Shown here piece by piece: positions 1 to 11,057 of a stretch of DNA of 64,000 nt. The translations under genes and the position numbers were made by a program. The stretch lies in contig CACBAT010000010.1 in the NCBI GenBank assembly GCA_902537325.1, positions 1 to 64,000 on the forward strand. Direction: 5' to 3'. Position 1 is the first letter of the stretch; every line of letters begins with the position of its first letter. The notes under the pieces were generated by a model, which searched no databases, was not told where the DNA came from, and was given only the letters and a program-made list of their open reading frames with translations. Source of the DNA: an uncultured Alphaproteobacteria bacterium. GTDB taxonomy: Bacteria > Pseudomonadota > Alphaproteobacteria > HIMB59 > GCA-002718135.

Positions 1-338
1 GAGTCAGAGTAATCAAATCGATTTCTATATCTAACAAAAGAGATCTAAATAAGATTCATAAATATGATAGTAATGATTATTTTTTATTTGATTATAAACC
101 AAATAAAGGTGATCTTCCGGGTGGAAATGCTAAAAGTTTTGATTGGAAAATATTAAAAAATCTAGAAACTAACAAACCTTGGTTTTTATCTGGAGGCGTA
201 AATACAAATAATATTCAACAAATACTTGAAGATATAAATCCACATGGTGTAGATTTATCCTCTGGAGTTGAAAAAGAGCTTGGCATTAAAGATAATGGCA
301 TTATAAATAATTTTATTGAAAAGTTAAAAAATGCTTAA
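1..338 (+). CDS. trpF: Phosphoribosylanthranilate isomerase, C-terminal part (5' end outside window)
   Basis: TrpF isomerises phosphoribosylanthranilate in tryptophan synthesis in the cytosol. The first complete codon is at base 3 and the reading frame stays open to the TAA at 336-338, giving about 111 C-terminal residues of a (beta/alpha)8 barrel. Recognisable family motifs are [11 protein letters not shown] (phosphate-binding and catalytic region), FLSGGVN and GVDLSSGVE near the end. The last 8 bases overlap the start of trpB, as expected for a co-translated trpF-trpB-trpA operon. The N-terminal half, including the catalytic cysteine, lies outside the window, so integrity cannot be judged. 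Identification is firm because of both motifs and position. Confidence 0.9.
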   Translation, partial: VRVIKSISISNKRDLNKIHKYDSNDYFLFDYKPNKGDLPGGNAKSFDWKILKNLETNKPWFLSGGVNTNNIQQILEDINPHGVDLSSGVEKELGIKDNGIINNFIEKLKNA

Positions 339-1539
339 AAATACTTACAAAAGTTATCCAAACGAAAAAGGATATTTTGGTCAATTTGGCGGAAGATATG
401 TTTCAGAAACCTTAATGCCTTTAATCCTTGATGTAGAAAAAGAATATGAAAAAATAAAAAATGATAAGAATTTTATTAATGAGTTTAATTATTATTTAAA
501 AACATATGTTGGTAGACCAAGTCCCCTTTTCTTTGCTGAAAGAATCAGTAATGATCTTGGTGGTCCAAAAATTTACTTTAAAAGAGATGAATTAAATCAT
601 ACAGGTGCTCATAAAATCAATAATTGTATGGGCCAGATTTTATTGGCAAAAAAAATGGGTAAGTCTAGAATAATAGCTGAAACAGGAGCGGGGCAGCACG
701 GCGTAGCAACGGCAACAGTATGTGCTCTATTTGGGTTACCATGCATAGTTTATATGGGAGAAAAAGATATCGAAAGACAATCTCCAAATGTATTCAGAAT
801 GAAATTACTAGGTGCAGAAATACGATCAGTTTCAACTGGGTCAAAATCCCTTAAAGATGCGATGAATGAAGCATTAAGAGATTGGGTAACAAATGTTAAA
901 GATACTTTTTATATAATTGGGACTGCCGCAGGACCACATCCATACCCCGCTATGGTCAGAGATTTTCAATCTGTAATTGGTAAGGAAGTTCGTAAACAAC
1001 TTGAAGAACAGGAAGGAAAGGCTCCAGATTTATTAATGGCATGTATTGGTGGTGGCTCAAATGCTTTAGGGTTGTTTCATGAATTTTTAGATGACTCAAA
1101 TGTTGAAATGATTGCTGTTGAAGCAGCAGGGTATGGGATAAAAACTGATAAGCATGCAGCAAGTTTAACAGGTGGTAAGCCAGGAGTATTACATGGAAAT
1201 AAAACATATTTATTACAATCAAAATCTGGGCAAATTCAAGAAGCACATTCCATTTCAGCAGGTTTAGATTATCCAGGAATTGGGCCGGAGCATTCATTTT
1301 TATTTGAAGAAAAAAGAGTTACATATATGTCGGCAACAGACAAAGAAGCGCTGGAAGCTTTTCAATATTGTTGTAAATTAGAAGGCATAATTCCAGCTTT
1401 AGAACCAGCGCATGCATTAGCAGTATTAAAGAAAATAGCAAAAAACTATAGTAAAGATAAAATTATTGTGATGAACATGTGTGGCCGAGGAGATAAAGAT
1501 ATTTTTACAATAGCTGATGAATTAAACATAAAGATTTAA
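331..1539 (+). CDS. trpB: Tryptophan synthase beta chain
   Basis: TrpB condenses indole with serine to give tryptophan, using pyridoxal phosphate, in an alpha2beta2 complex with TrpA. The 402-residue length is normal. [10 protein letters not shown] carries the PLP-binding lysine at K95, ETGAGQHG (117-124) is the catalytic loop, and [10 protein letters not shown] near residue 240 binds the PLP phosphate. The start ATG at 331 lies inside the end of trpF, and the trpA start follows the stop codon directly, so translation of the three genes is probably coupled. Nothing about the protein is unusual. Confidence 0.97.
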   Translation: MLKNTYKSYPNEKGYFGQFGGRYVSETLMPLILDVEKEYEKIKNDKNFINEFNYYLKTYVGRPSPLFFAERISNDLGGPKIYFKRDELNHTGAHKINNCMGQILLAKKMGKSRIIAETGAGQHGVATATVCALFGLPCIVYMGEKDIERQSPNVFRMKLLGAEIRSVSTGSKSLKDAMNEALRDWVTNVKDTFYIIGTAAGPHPYPAMVRDFQSVIGKEVRKQLEEQEGKAPDLLMACIGGGSNALGLFHEFLDDSNVEMIAVEAAGYGIKTDKHAASLTGGKPGVLHGNKTYLLQSKSGQIQEAHSISAGLDYPGIGPEHSFLFEEKRVTYMSATDKEALEAFQYCCKLEGIIPALEPAHALAVLKKIAKNYSKDKIIVMNMCGRGDKDIFTIADELNIKI

Positions 1540-2334
1540 ATGACTAATCTAATTAGTCAGGTATTCAAAAATGATGAAAAAAAACTAGTAACATTTGTTA
1601 CAGGAGGTGATCCTGATTTCGAAACAAGTTTAAAAATTATTAAGACAATAATTAATAATGGAGCTGATATCATGGAAATTGGAATGCCCTTTTCCGATCC
1701 AATGGCTGATGGTCCAACAATTCAGTTATCAAGTAATAGAGCGATAAGTAAAGGAATTGATTTAGAAAATATTTTCTCTTTAGCTTCCGAGGCTAAAAAA
1801 ACAAAAGATGATCTCCCTATTATTTTAATGGGTTATTATAATTTGATTCTATATTTTGGAATTGAGAAGTTTGTTAAAAAATGCAAAGAAAATGGAGTTG
1901 ATGGTTTAATTATTGTAGATTTACAACCAGAAGAAGATGAAGATTTGATCAATGAGCTTAAAAAAAATGAGATTGATTTAATTAGATTAATTACTCCTAC
2001 TACTGACGAAGAAAGGCTTAAGTTAATATTAAAAAATGCTAGTGGTTTTTTATATTATGTTAGTGTTATGGGAATTACAGGACAAAAATCTGCTGATCTT
2101 AATGAACTTAAAAAATCAGTTGCTTTTATCAAAAAACACACAAACTTACCAGTTGTGCCTGGATTTGGTATTAAAAACTCAACTGATGTAAACAATATAT
2201 GTAAAATAGCTGATGGAGCAGTTGTTGGTTCAAGTATAATTAAAATTATTGAAGAGAATTTAAATAATAAAGATAAGATGTTGTCAGAAATTAATAAATT
2301 TTCAAAAGATTTGAAAGATGGAACTAAAGTATGA
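1540..2334 (+). CDS. trpA: Tryptophan synthase alpha chain
   Basis: TrpA cleaves indole-3-glycerol phosphate and channels indole to TrpB. The protein is 264 residues, a typical TIM barrel. The two catalytic acids are visible in MEIGMPFSDPMADGPTIQ as E46 and D57, equivalent to E49 and D60 of the E. coli enzyme. GFGIKNSTDV and GAVVGSSIIK near the C-terminus form the phosphate site. Its ATG follows the trpB stop with no spacer and its stop overlaps the accD start by 4 bases (ATGA), so trpF-trpB-trpA-accD-folC reads as one transcript, the usual alphaproteobacterial order. Confidence 0.96.
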   Translation: MTNLISQVFKNDEKKLVTFVTGGDPDFETSLKIIKTIINNGADIMEIGMPFSDPMADGPTIQLSSNRAISKGIDLENIFSLASEAKKTKDDLPIILMGYYNLILYFGIEKFVKKCKENGVDGLIIVDLQPEEDEDLINELKKNEIDLIRLITPTTDEERLKLILKNASGFLYYVSVMGITGQKSADLNELKKSVAFIKKHTNLPVVPGFGIKNSTDVNNICKIADGAVVGSSIIKIIEENLNNKDKMLSEINKFSKDLKDGTKV

Positions 2335-3173
2335 ATTGGTTAACAAATTTTGTAAAACCTAAACTATCCTCGCTTGTAAAAAGAAGAAGTGTTCCAGAGA
2401 AATTATGGAATAATTGTGTGTCATGTGGAAATATGATTCATCATAAAGATTTAAAAGAAAATTTATCTGTTTGTGTAAATTGTAATTATCATTTTAGAAT
2501 GTCTGCAGAAGATAGGATAAAATTATTTTTTCAAGATGGTGATTATAGTGAAATTATCCCAGACAAAATCTCAGATGATCCACTGAAATTCACAGATAAA
2601 AAAAAATATAAAGATAGATTAAAAGAATACAGAAAAAAAACAAATAGAGATGATGCTTTTATTCTTATAAAAGGAAAAATTAAAGACAAAGAAATTATCT
2701 CGGGACTAATGAATTTTGAATTCATGGGTGGTTCTATGGGTAGAGCAGTTGGTGGAGCAATAGTTAAAGGAGCTAAAATTGCTATAGAAAACAAATTGCC
2801 TTATGTAATTGTTACTTCATCTGGTGGGGCAAGAATGCAGGAAGGAATTGTAAGCTTAATGCAAATGCCTAGGACAATTGCTGCCGTTGATTTATTAAAT
2901 GAAAATAATATACCTTATATAGTTATTCTTACTGAACCTACTACTGGTGGAGTGACAGCTTCTTTCGCAATGTTGGGGGATATAACAATAGCAGAACAAG
3001 GTGCTACGATAGGTTTTGCAGGTAAAAGAGTTATACAAGATACTATTAGAGAAGAATTACCTATAGATTTTCAAAAAGCTGAATATCTCAAGGATCATGG
3101 AATGGTAGATATTGTTTCTCATAGAAAAGATCTCAAAGAAACATTATACAAAGTATTAGATCATATAAGTTAG
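2331..3173 (+). CDS. accD: Acetyl-CoA carboxylase carboxyltransferase beta subunit
   Basis: AccD with AccA transfers the carboxyl group from biotin to acetyl-CoA, the first committed step of fatty-acid synthesis. The 280-residue protein has an N-terminal four-cysteine zinc ribbon (C29, C32, C48, C51) followed by the crotonase-like carboxyltransferase fold with the oxyanion motif SSGGARMQEG. The start is fixed by the ATGA overlap with trpA. accD sits between trpA and folC, as in many alphaproteobacteria; accA is not in the window. The protein looks complete. Confidence 0.96.
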   Translation: MNWLTNFVKPKLSSLVKRRSVPEKLWNNCVSCGNMIHHKDLKENLSVCVNCNYHFRMSAEDRIKLFFQDGDYSEIIPDKISDDPLKFTDKKKYKDRLKEYRKKTNRDDAFILIKGKIKDKEIISGLMNFEFMGGSMGRAVGGAIVKGAKIAIENKLPYVIVTSSGGARMQEGIVSLMQMPRTIAAVDLLNENNIPYIVILTEPTTGGVTASFAMLGDITIAEQGATIGFAGKRVIQDTIREELPIDFQKAEYLKDHGMVDIVSHRKDLKETLYKVLDHIS

Positions 3174-3176
3174 TAA

Positions 3177-4436
3177 GTGAAATCTAAAACAGAAAGGTTG
3201 TTAGATGAACTTGTTAAACTTCATCCTAAATATATTGATCTTTCATTAGACAGATTAAAATTATTATTAAAAAAATTAGGTAATCCCCATAATCATCTCC
3301 CAAAAACCATTCATATTGCAGGAACAAATGGAAAAGGTTCTGTGCAAAGTTTTATAAGAAATATTTTATTAAAGAATGGTTATAAGTGTGATGCATATAT
3401 TTCACCTCATTTATCTAGGTTTAATGAGAGAATAATTATCAATAATAAAGAAGTAAGCACTAAGAAACTTTACAAAACTCTTAAATTTGTAAAAAAAATA
3501 AATAATAATAAACCAATAACTTTCTTTGAAATCACAACTGCTGCAGCCTTTATATTATTTAAACAATCAAAATCTGATTTTCTAATTTTAGAGACTGGAT
3601 TAGGAGGTAGATTAGATGCAACTAACATAATACCAAAAAAAATTTGTGGTATTTTAACACCAATTAGTTTTGATCATGAGGAATTTTTAGGAAAAACACT
3701 TAAGAAAATTGCTAATGAAAAATTGGGTATAGTGAAGAATTGTGAGTTTGTGTTAGTTGGTAAACAAAAAAAAGAATTAAAAGATCACATTCAAAAAAAA
3801 TTAAATAAATTTGAAAATAAATATTTTTATGGAAAAGAATTTCGAGTCACAAAATCATTAAAAAATAAGTTTGAGATAAAAATAGATAATAAAAAGTATT
3901 CATATTCCCGACCTTCATTAAACGGAAAACATCAGGAAGAAAATGCATCAATATCTATATATTTTGCAAAAATTATAGAAAATATGGGTTATAAATTAAA
4001 TAAAAAAGAAATTAATGTGGCTTTAAAAGAAACTATTTGGCCAGGAAGATTGGAAGTTATTAATTATAAAAATAAAAAAATAATTCTTGATGGATCACAT
4101 AATATTGATGGAGCTGAAAAACTAAATGAGTTTTTAAAAACTAAAAGAATAAAACCTATAGTCTTATTTGGAATGTTGAACAATAAGAAAGCAAGTTTAT
4201 TTTTGAACAAAATAAAAAAAAGAATATCTAAAGTTTTAGCTATAAAAATTCCAGATGAAAAAAATTCATTTAAAACTAAACAAATAAATCAGATTTGTGA
4301 TTTTCATTCTATTAAATGTGAGCAAGTAAAAAATATAAATGATGCTTTAAAATATTTTAGATCTAATCAAGAAAAAATATATTTAATAACTGGTTCTTTG
4401 TATTTGATAGGAAAAATTAGAAGAAAATTACTCTAA
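3177..4436 (+). CDS. folC: Folylpolyglutamate synthase / dihydrofolate synthase
   Basis: FolC adds glutamate to dihydropteroate and to folates in an ATP-dependent, Mur-ligase-like reaction. The P-loop GTNGKGS lies at residues 49-55, followed by the Mur-ligase pattern LILETGLGGRLDATN and HNIDGAEKL. At 419 residues it is a normal bifunctional FolC. The start codon is GTG at 3177, three bases after the accD stop. The 3' end overlaps the convergent trxA stop by 9 bases, so the two opposing transcripts meet with no intergenic terminator visible. Confidence 0.94.
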   Translation: MKSKTERLLDELVKLHPKYIDLSLDRLKLLLKKLGNPHNHLPKTIHIAGTNGKGSVQSFIRNILLKNGYKCDAYISPHLSRFNERIIINNKEVSTKKLYKTLKFVKKINNNKPITFFEITTAAAFILFKQSKSDFLILETGLGGRLDATNIIPKKICGILTPISFDHEEFLGKTLKKIANEKLGIVKNCEFVLVGKQKKELKDHIQKKLNKFENKYFYGKEFRVTKSLKNKFEIKIDNKKYSYSRPSLNGKHQEENASISIYFAKIIENMGYKLNKKEINVALKETIWPGRLEVINYKNKKIILDGSHNIDGAEKLNEFLKTKRIKPIVLFGMLNNKKASLFLNKIKKRISKVLAIKIPDEKNSFKTKQINQICDFHSIKCEQVKNINDALKYFRSNQEKIYLITGSLYLIGKIRRKLL

Positions 4437-4751
4437 ATTGGATTGTATCCAGTTTTCTAAAGCTGTTTTTGGAAGACTCCCTACTTTAGTATCAATTAAC
4501 TCACCTTTTTTAAATATCATTATCGTTGGAATTCCTCTTATGCCGTATTTCTGTGGGGTCATAGGATTCTCATCAATATTCATCTTATATATTTTTACTT
4601 TGTCTTTGTTCTCTTCAGCAATTTCTTCTAAAATTGGATCAAGCACTTTACAAGGCCCACACCATTCAGCTCCAAAATCAACTACCACTGGTAATTCATT
4701 TGAAGAAATATCATTTTCAAAATTTTGATCGTTTGTAACTTTTGTAGTCAT
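4428..4751 (-). CDS. trxA: Thioredoxin 1
   Basis: A cytosolic disulfide reductase that supplies electrons to enzymes such as ribonucleotide reductase. The 107-residue protein has the canonical WCGPC redox site (W30-C34) and the cis-proline segment GIRGIPTIMIF. In many alphaproteobacteria trxA sits next to folC, but usually downstream of addB-addA; here only 46 bases separate it from the murU-like gene upstream. It is the last gene of the long leftward run that begins at chvI and converges on folC with a 9-base overlap. Confidence 0.96.
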   Translation of the reverse strand: MTTKVTNDQNFENDISSNELPVVVDFGAEWCGPCKVLDPILEEIAEENKDKVKIYKMNIDENPMTPQKYGIRGIPTIMIFKKGELIDTKVGSLPKTALENWIQSNLE

Positions 4752-4797
4752 AATAATTATGTAAGAAATATTTATCTATAATCAAGCTAAATTGAAT

Positions 4798-5478
4798 CTA
4801 ATTTTCTAAAATTGATTTTTTATCCCCAATATGTCTAATTTTGGATGGAATTACATACCCTTTAATTTGATTTTTTTCAATTAGTTTTGTCCAAATTTCA
4901 TTCATTGGAAATATTTTTTTTCTATTATTAAAGATATTTTTAGATACTATTTGAAGACCAGAATAATACAATTTTTCATTTTTACTGTTCCAATTTATGA
5001 CTAGGTTTCTTTTTAGATTAAAGTCTCCATTTTCTTTTTTTAAACCTAAAAAATTAATATCTTTAGATAACAACATTTTACAGTGAGAAACATCTTGATA
5101 ATTACCGAGAAAATATTTGATATGTGATTTATTTTTTTTAGTCCAAAATATATCAGAGTTAACAACACATATTTTTTTTCTATTTGTATAATTTAAAATA
5201 TTTTTTACTCCTCCACCTGTACCAAGTATTTTTTTTTCATGGATAATCTGAATGGGATATTTTTTAAAATTTTTGTCCAGATACTTTTTAATTTTATTAT
5301 GTAAATAGTGTGTATTTATTAAGATTTCATCACATCCAATATTAGTAAAAAAATCAATTGTGTTCTTTAATAATACTTTATTTTTATATTTTAACAGAGG
5401 TTTAGGAGTACTGCGTGTCAAATTCAGCATTCTTGATCCAAAACCTGCACATAAAATCATTAACGTAAAATTCTTCAT
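4798..5478 (-). CDS. murU: N-acetylmuramate-1-phosphate uridylyltransferase (MurU-type nucleotidyltransferase)
   Basis: MurU makes UDP-MurNAc from MurNAc-1-phosphate in the peptidoglycan-recycling bypass known from Pseudomonas and alphaproteobacteria. The 226-residue protein has the nucleotidyltransferase signature LCAGFGSRM (9-17) followed by TPKPLL, GTGGGVKNIL, and VNSDIFW carrying the metal-binding aspartate. Only three bases separate it from the upstream kinase, which is the partner enzyme AmgK, and this pairing supports MurU over a generic sugar-phosphate nucleotidyltransferase. Substrate is inferred, not shown. Confidence 0.8.
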   Translation of the reverse strand: MKNFTLMILCAGFGSRMLNLTRSTPKPLLKYKNKVLLKNTIDFFTNIGCDEILINTHYLHNKIKKYLDKNFKKYPIQIIHEKKILGTGGGVKNILNYTNRKKICVVNSDIFWTKKNKSHIKYFLGNYQDVSHCKMLLSKDINFLGLKKENGDFNLKRNLVINWNSKNEKLYYSGLQIVSKNIFNNRKKIFPMNEIWTKLIEKNQIKGYVIPSKIRHIGDKKSILEN

Positions 5479-5481
5479 AGA

Positions 5482-6399
5482 TTATAAATACTTTTCATAA
5501 ATTGATCTTAGTTCATAATTTTTAATATTATTTAAAGTTGCTATTGTTCTGGATTTAGTTATTTTTAAATAATCTAAGTATTGATTATCATTATTTATAC
5601 TAAGTAATTTTCTCCATCTACCAAGTAATCGGGTCTGTCGAGCTAAACTTAAGACATAATATTGTTCACGAAAAATATCGAGATTTTCAATAATTGGTGT
5701 GTTATTATAAAAATATTCAATTAATTTATCATTATAATCCCTTGTAAAATTAATTCTTGGATTTTCTAATAATGATAGAAGGTCCCATCCTATAAACCCA
5801 ATAAAAGCACTTTGAAAATCAATAATTCCACATTGCAAATGTGATTTATAATTTTCTAAAAAAAATAAATTAACAAATTCAAAATCTTTGTGAACAAAAT
5901 TTTTCATATTATAATTTTGAGAATAAAATAAACTTTCCCACAATTCATAAAATTTTGAAGTTGGAAAATTTGAATTTTTATTAGCAGGTATATAATAAGT
6001 AACAAACTCTTTAAGTTCAATTTTTAGATCTTCAAAGGTGTATTCTTTTAAATTTTTTAAATTATTTAAATTTGATTCATTTTGGATAACAATTAGATTA
6101 TCTACAGCTAGTTTTAAAAGTTTATAAAGATTATTTTTATTATATATTTTATTAAATCTATCATTTCCAAAATCTTGCATATATATTTTATATTTTTGTT
6201 TACTAACTTCATATATCTTAGGAATTGATACATTAGCCTTTAGTAATATTTCATAGACATTAAGGAAATTTTTAAACTCTTGTTTATCTCTAGAAAAATC
6301 AATTATTATTTTGATATTATTTTTTTCTGTTTTTCTATAAATTAGTTTTTTAGATAATCCGGAATCAATTTTTTCTAATTCGTTATAATCAGAATTCAT
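5482..6399 (-). CDS. amgK: N-acetylmuramate/N-acetylglucosamine anomeric kinase (AmgK-type)
   Basis: An aminoglycoside-phosphotransferase-fold kinase, probably phosphorylating the anomeric hydroxyl of recycled MurNAc or GlcNAc. The catalytic-loop pattern HxDxxxxN is present at H170, D172 and N177, and the metal-binding aspartate sits in GIIDFQ at D194, followed by IGWDLLSLLEN, typical of this family. At 305 residues it is somewhat shorter than usual AmgK proteins. It lies between tsaE and murU with 3-4 base gaps, the conserved alphaproteobacterial order tsaE-amgK-murU. A different sugar or choline-like substrate cannot be excluded from sequence alone. Confidence 0.78.
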   Translation of the reverse strand: MNSDYNELEKIDSGLSKKLIYRKTEKNNIKIIIDFSRDKQEFKNFLNVYEILLKANVSIPKIYEVSKQKYKIYMQDFGNDRFNKIYNKNNLYKLLKLAVDNLIVIQNESNLNNLKNLKEYTFEDLKIELKEFVTYYIPANKNSNFPTSKFYELWESLFYSQNYNMKNFVHKDFEFVNLFFLENYKSHLQCGIIDFQSAFIGFIGWDLLSLLENPRINFTRDYNDKLIEYFYNNTPIIENLDIFREQYYVLSLARQTRLLGRWRKLLSINNDNQYLDYLKITKSRTIATLNNIKNYELRSIYEKYL

Positions 6400-6403
6400 T
6401 AAA

Positions 6404-6850
6404 CTATTGATTAAAATTAATGTTAATTTTTCTTTTAGTTTCCGAAATCATTTCTAAATTTATTAAATAATGATTTTTGTTTAGTGGTAAACTAATTAAC
6501 ATTTCAGGCCATTCTATAAATGTAATATTATTGTTTAGATTTTCGAAAAAATCTAATTCCTCTAACTCCTTTAAATTTTGAATTCTATAAAGGTCATAAT
6601 GATATATTTGTAATGGATTTAAATCGTAGGTTATTAAAATAGGAAATGTTGGGCTGGCAATTGAAGCTGGTTTTGGTAAATTATTTAATAAATACAGATT
6701 ATTAATTAATAATCTTACAAATGTTGTTTTACCTGCACCTAGTTCCCCTTGAAATAAGTAAATATCTCCAACAGATATGTCTTTACACAAATTAGTTGAG
6801 AGTTTTTCAAGTTCATGAAGATCTAAAATTTGATTACTTAATTTTAGCAA
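6404..6850 (-). CDS. tsaE: tRNA threonylcarbamoyladenosine biosynthesis ATPase TsaE
   Basis: TsaE is the ATPase of the TsaB-TsaD-TsaE complex that makes the t6A modification at tRNA position 37. The 148-residue protein has a Walker A motif GELGAGKTT (35-43), the SPTF switch segment, and YHYDLYRI plus FIEWPE, which are conserved in the family. TsaB is encoded in the same window at 48563-49174, so two of the three subunits are covered. It lies 6 bases downstream of metK in a tight operon. Confidence 0.93.
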   Translation of the reverse strand: MLKLSNQILDLHELEKLSTNLCKDISVGDIYLFQGELGAGKTTFVRLLINNLYLLNNLPKPASIASPTFPILITYDLNPLQIYHYDLYRIQNLKELEELDFFENLNNNITFIEWPEMLISLPLNKNHYLINLEMISETKRKININFNQ

Positions 6851-6856
6851 ATTTTG

Positions 6857-8026
6857 TTATGCAATACCTTTTAAAGCTTCAACTAAATCTGTTTTTTCCC
6901 AAGTAAAATGCCCCTTGTCACTTGGCTCTCTACCAAAATGACCATAAGCAGAAGTTGGAACATAAATTGCATTTGTTAGTTTTAAATGTTCTCTTATTCC
7001 TCTTGGACTTAGATCAAATAAATCTTGCACAGATTTTTCAATTTTCTGTTCATCGACTTTGTTTGTTCCATTAGTATTAACATATACTGATAAAGGTTTT
7101 GATACACCTATTGCATAAGATAACTGTATAGTACACTCATCAGCAAGATCAGCTGCAACAACATTTTTTGCTAAGTACCTAGCTGCATATGCTGCAGATC
7201 TATCAACTTTCGATGGATCCTTCCCAGAGAATGCCCCTCCACCATGGGGTGCTGCTCCACCATATGTATCAACAATTATTTTTCTACCTGTTAAACCAGA
7301 GTCACCATCAGGACCTCCAATTACAAAGTTTCCTGTAGGATTAACATAGAATTCTTCATCTTTAAGACCTTCTAACAAGTTATTAGGTATACACTCATAT
7401 ACATAAGGTTTAACTATTTCTTTTACGTCCTCGGGAGATAAACCTTCCTTATGTTGTGAAGAAATTACTAAGGATGTAACTTTGCTTGGTTTCCCGTTTT
7501 CATAAAGCATTGTAACTTGGCTTTTTGAATCAGGTTCTAGACCAGATGCAGATCCATCTTTACGAGCTTGAGCCATTTTATATAAAATTTGGTGAGAATA
7601 ATGTATCGGGGCTGGCATTAATGATTCAGTGTCCTTACAAGCAAAGCCAAACATAATTCCCTGATCGCCTGCACCCTCATCTTTATTGCTTCCAGAATCA
7701 ACACCCATAGCAATATCTGCCGATTGCTCATGAAGAAAACTTTCAATATCACAATTCTGCCAATGAAAGCCATCTTGTTCATAACCAATATCTTTAATAC
7801 AATCTCTCACTTGAGATATTATCTGATCTTTAGAAACTGATGGGCCCCTTACTTCTCCTGCTAGAACTACTTTATTAGTAGTAGTCAAAGTCTCACAAGC
7901 TACACGTGTTTGTGGGTCACCAGATGATAGATAAGTATCAACAACCATATCTGAAATTCTATCACAAACTTTATCTGGATGGCCCTCAGAAACTGATTCA
8001 CTAGTAAATAAATAAGATCTTTTCAT
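6857..8026 (-). CDS. metK: S-adenosylmethionine synthetase
   Basis: MetK makes S-adenosylmethionine from methionine and ATP. The 389-residue protein is full length with [12 protein letters not shown] near the N-terminus, [10 protein letters not shown] near residue 120 (ATP-binding), and [19 protein letters not shown] (phosphate-binding loop). A clear AGGAG ribosome-binding site precedes the ATG. It follows ahcY by 8 bases, so SAM synthesis and SAH removal are probably co-expressed. In many alphaproteobacteria metK instead lies between lnt and trmB; here it has been relocated next to ahcY. No SAM riboswitch fits the 8-base gap. Confidence 0.97.
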   Translation of the reverse strand: MKRSYLFTSESVSEGHPDKVCDRISDMVVDTYLSSGDPQTRVACETLTTTNKVVLAGEVRGPSVSKDQIISQVRDCIKDIGYEQDGFHWQNCDIESFLHEQSADIAMGVDSGSNKDEGAGDQGIMFGFACKDTESLMPAPIHYSHQILYKMAQARKDGSASGLEPDSKSQVTMLYENGKPSKVTSLVISSQHKEGLSPEDVKEIVKPYVYECIPNNLLEGLKDEEFYVNPTGNFVIGGPDGDSGLTGRKIIVDTYGGAAPHGGGAFSGKDPSKVDRSAAYAARYLAKNVVAADLADECTIQLSYAIGVSKPLSVYVNTNGTNKVDEQKIEKSVQDLFDLSPRGIREHLKLTNAIYVPTSAYGHFGREPSDKGHFTWEKTDLVEALKGIA

Positions 8027-8034
8027 ATTAACTC

Positions 8035-9336
<1,302 letters not shown>

Positions 9337-9347
9337 TTATGATTATT

Positions 9348-11057
9348 TTAACTTTTTAATGGTAATTTAATCAGAAAACAAGCACCTCTAAAGTCTAATT
9401 TGTCACTTTCTGTTAATTCAATTGAACCATTAAATGAATTAATTATCTCGTAGGATATGGATAGCCCAAGACCTGAGTGCTTGTCCCGATCATCTATTCT
9501 ATCAGTATAAAATCTATCAAAGATTTTATTTTTTTCTTTGAAATCTATTCCTTTACCTTGATCATAAATTTTGATTTCAACACAATTTTCATTTCTTTTA
9601 TTTGATGTAATTAAAATATTTGAATTATTTTTGGCAATTGAAATACTATTATCTATTAAATTTAGTATTACCTGCAAAAATTTATCTTTGTTAAGAAGTA
9701 CTAAATTTTTATTATTATCAGTTTGAAGTAAAATTTTAATATTTTTCTTATTAGTTGATTTTTCACTAAAATTTTCTTTTAGAAATTTGTTTACATTAGT
9801 TAGTTCAAAATTTTCTATTTCAATTTCTGCAATAGTTTTTGAAAAATGAGAAATGTCGGAGATCAATCTATTCATTCTGTCGATATCTTTATTAAAATTA
9901 TTCATTACTTTGGTTCTATTTTCATTAGTTATGTTTTTGCTAGTTAATAATTCAATCGAAGATTTTATTGCAGTAAGTGGATTTTTTAGTTCATGGGCAA
10001 CATCAGAGCTAAATTTTTCTAATTGATTGATTTGCGATTTCAATTCGTTTGACATCAGTTGTATTTGGTTTGATAAAATACCAATTTCATCAGATCTTAG
10101 AGGGTATATTAATTTTTTCTTATTTGTTTTATCTCTCTCAAGGACAGTGATTTTAGTTATTTGCCTTAATGGTGTTATCAAACCTCTCAAAAAAATAAAT
10201 GATAATAAAATTGTAACTAAAATAAATAATAGAAAAAAATTAAAGAAATTCAAAGATTGTCTAGCTAGTTCATTATTATTTAATAATAATTTATACTTTA
10301 TTAGAACAACTCCATAGACGTTATTATCTTGGATTATAGGTGATGTTAAAATTCTAGTTATATCATTATTTTCATCTTCGAAAGTTTTAACGAGTTTTTG
10401 CTTTTCTTTAATAGTGTCAATGATCAAAATAATTTCATGTACATTTTTGTCTAAATTTTTAGTAAATTTATTTTTAAGAATGTAATTATTAATATAATTA
10501 AAATTTTTAATGTAAATTTTTTCAAATAAATTTGAGAAATCACCTATATTTTCACGCGTTTCAGATAAATCTATTTCCTCAACATCTGTGCTCAGAAATA
10601 AATTTGAAGAATCTGCAATTTTAATCCAATTTTCATTATAAATAATAGTGTTAAAATCTTTATCACCAAAGTTTTGGAATATAAATTGTTCAGTTGTAAA
10701 CTTTTCTAACTCAGGTTCTGACAATTCGATAGGATTAATATTATCTGCCAAGTCACAAGTCTCTTTGTATGCTTCAATATCTTGAAGATATCTGCAACGA
10801 TAATCATATTGAAAAATTGGCACTCTTAATATTGAAGTATTTTCTAAATATTTTGTTATATTTGATAAATTTAATCTTATTGATTCATCTCTATTATCTA
10901 TGAATTTATTATTTTGAATTAAGTTGAAATTGAAATAAGATAAAAATACTAAACCTAAAAATACAATAATTAAGTTAATTATAATGAGTTGAAATGTTAA
11001 ATTATAACTTGATAAGGTAAATAATCTCTTAATCACGCCAAGAATATCCAGAGCCAT
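9348..11057 (-). CDS. chvG: Membrane sensor histidine kinase ChvG/ExoS family
   Basis: A sensor kinase for the response regulator ChvI, which in alphaproteobacteria responds to envelope or acid stress. The 569-residue protein has a membrane segment at about 22-46, a large periplasmic region of roughly 225 residues, a second membrane segment at about 270-295, a HAMP linker, the phosphoacceptor motif SSDVAHELKNPLTAI, and a HATPase domain with DNSISIA and SGLGLSISYEI. The first 29 bases overlap the end of chvI. Genes often found just downstream in this class (hprK, PTS components) are absent here. The stimulus cannot be read from the sequence. Confidence 0.88.
   Translation of the reverse strand: MALDILGVIKRLFTLSSYNLTFQLIIINLIIVFLGLVFLSYFNFNLIQNNKFIDNRDESIRLNLSNITKYLENTSILRVPIFQYDYRCRYLQDIEAYKETCDLADNINPIELSEPELEKFTTEQFIFQNFGDKDFNTIIYNENWIKIADSSNLFLSTDVEEIDLSETRENIGDFSNLFEKIYIKNFNYINNYILKNKFTKNLDKNVHEIILIIDTIKEKQKLVKTFEDENNDITRILTSPIIQDNNVYGVVLIKYKLLLNNNELARQSLNFFNFFLLFILVTILLSFIFLRGLITPLRQITKITVLERDKTNKKKLIYPLRSDEIGILSNQIQLMSNELKSQINQLEKFSSDVAHELKNPLTAIKSSIELLTSKNITNENRTKVMNNFNKDIDRMNRLISDISHFSKTIAEIEIENFELTNVNKFLKENFSEKSTNKKNIKILLQTDNNKNLVLLNKDKFLQVILNLIDNSISIAKNNSNILITSNKRNENCVEIKIYDQGKGIDFKEKNKIFDRFYTDRIDDRDKHSGLGLSISYEIINSFNGSIELTESDKLDFRGACFLIKLPLKS

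Noticed and set aside
8027..8034. SAM or SAH riboswitch before metK or ahcY
   Set aside because: The gaps are 8 and 23 bases, too short for any known SAM/SAH riboswitch, and no pseudoknot-like element was visible in the end of chvG.
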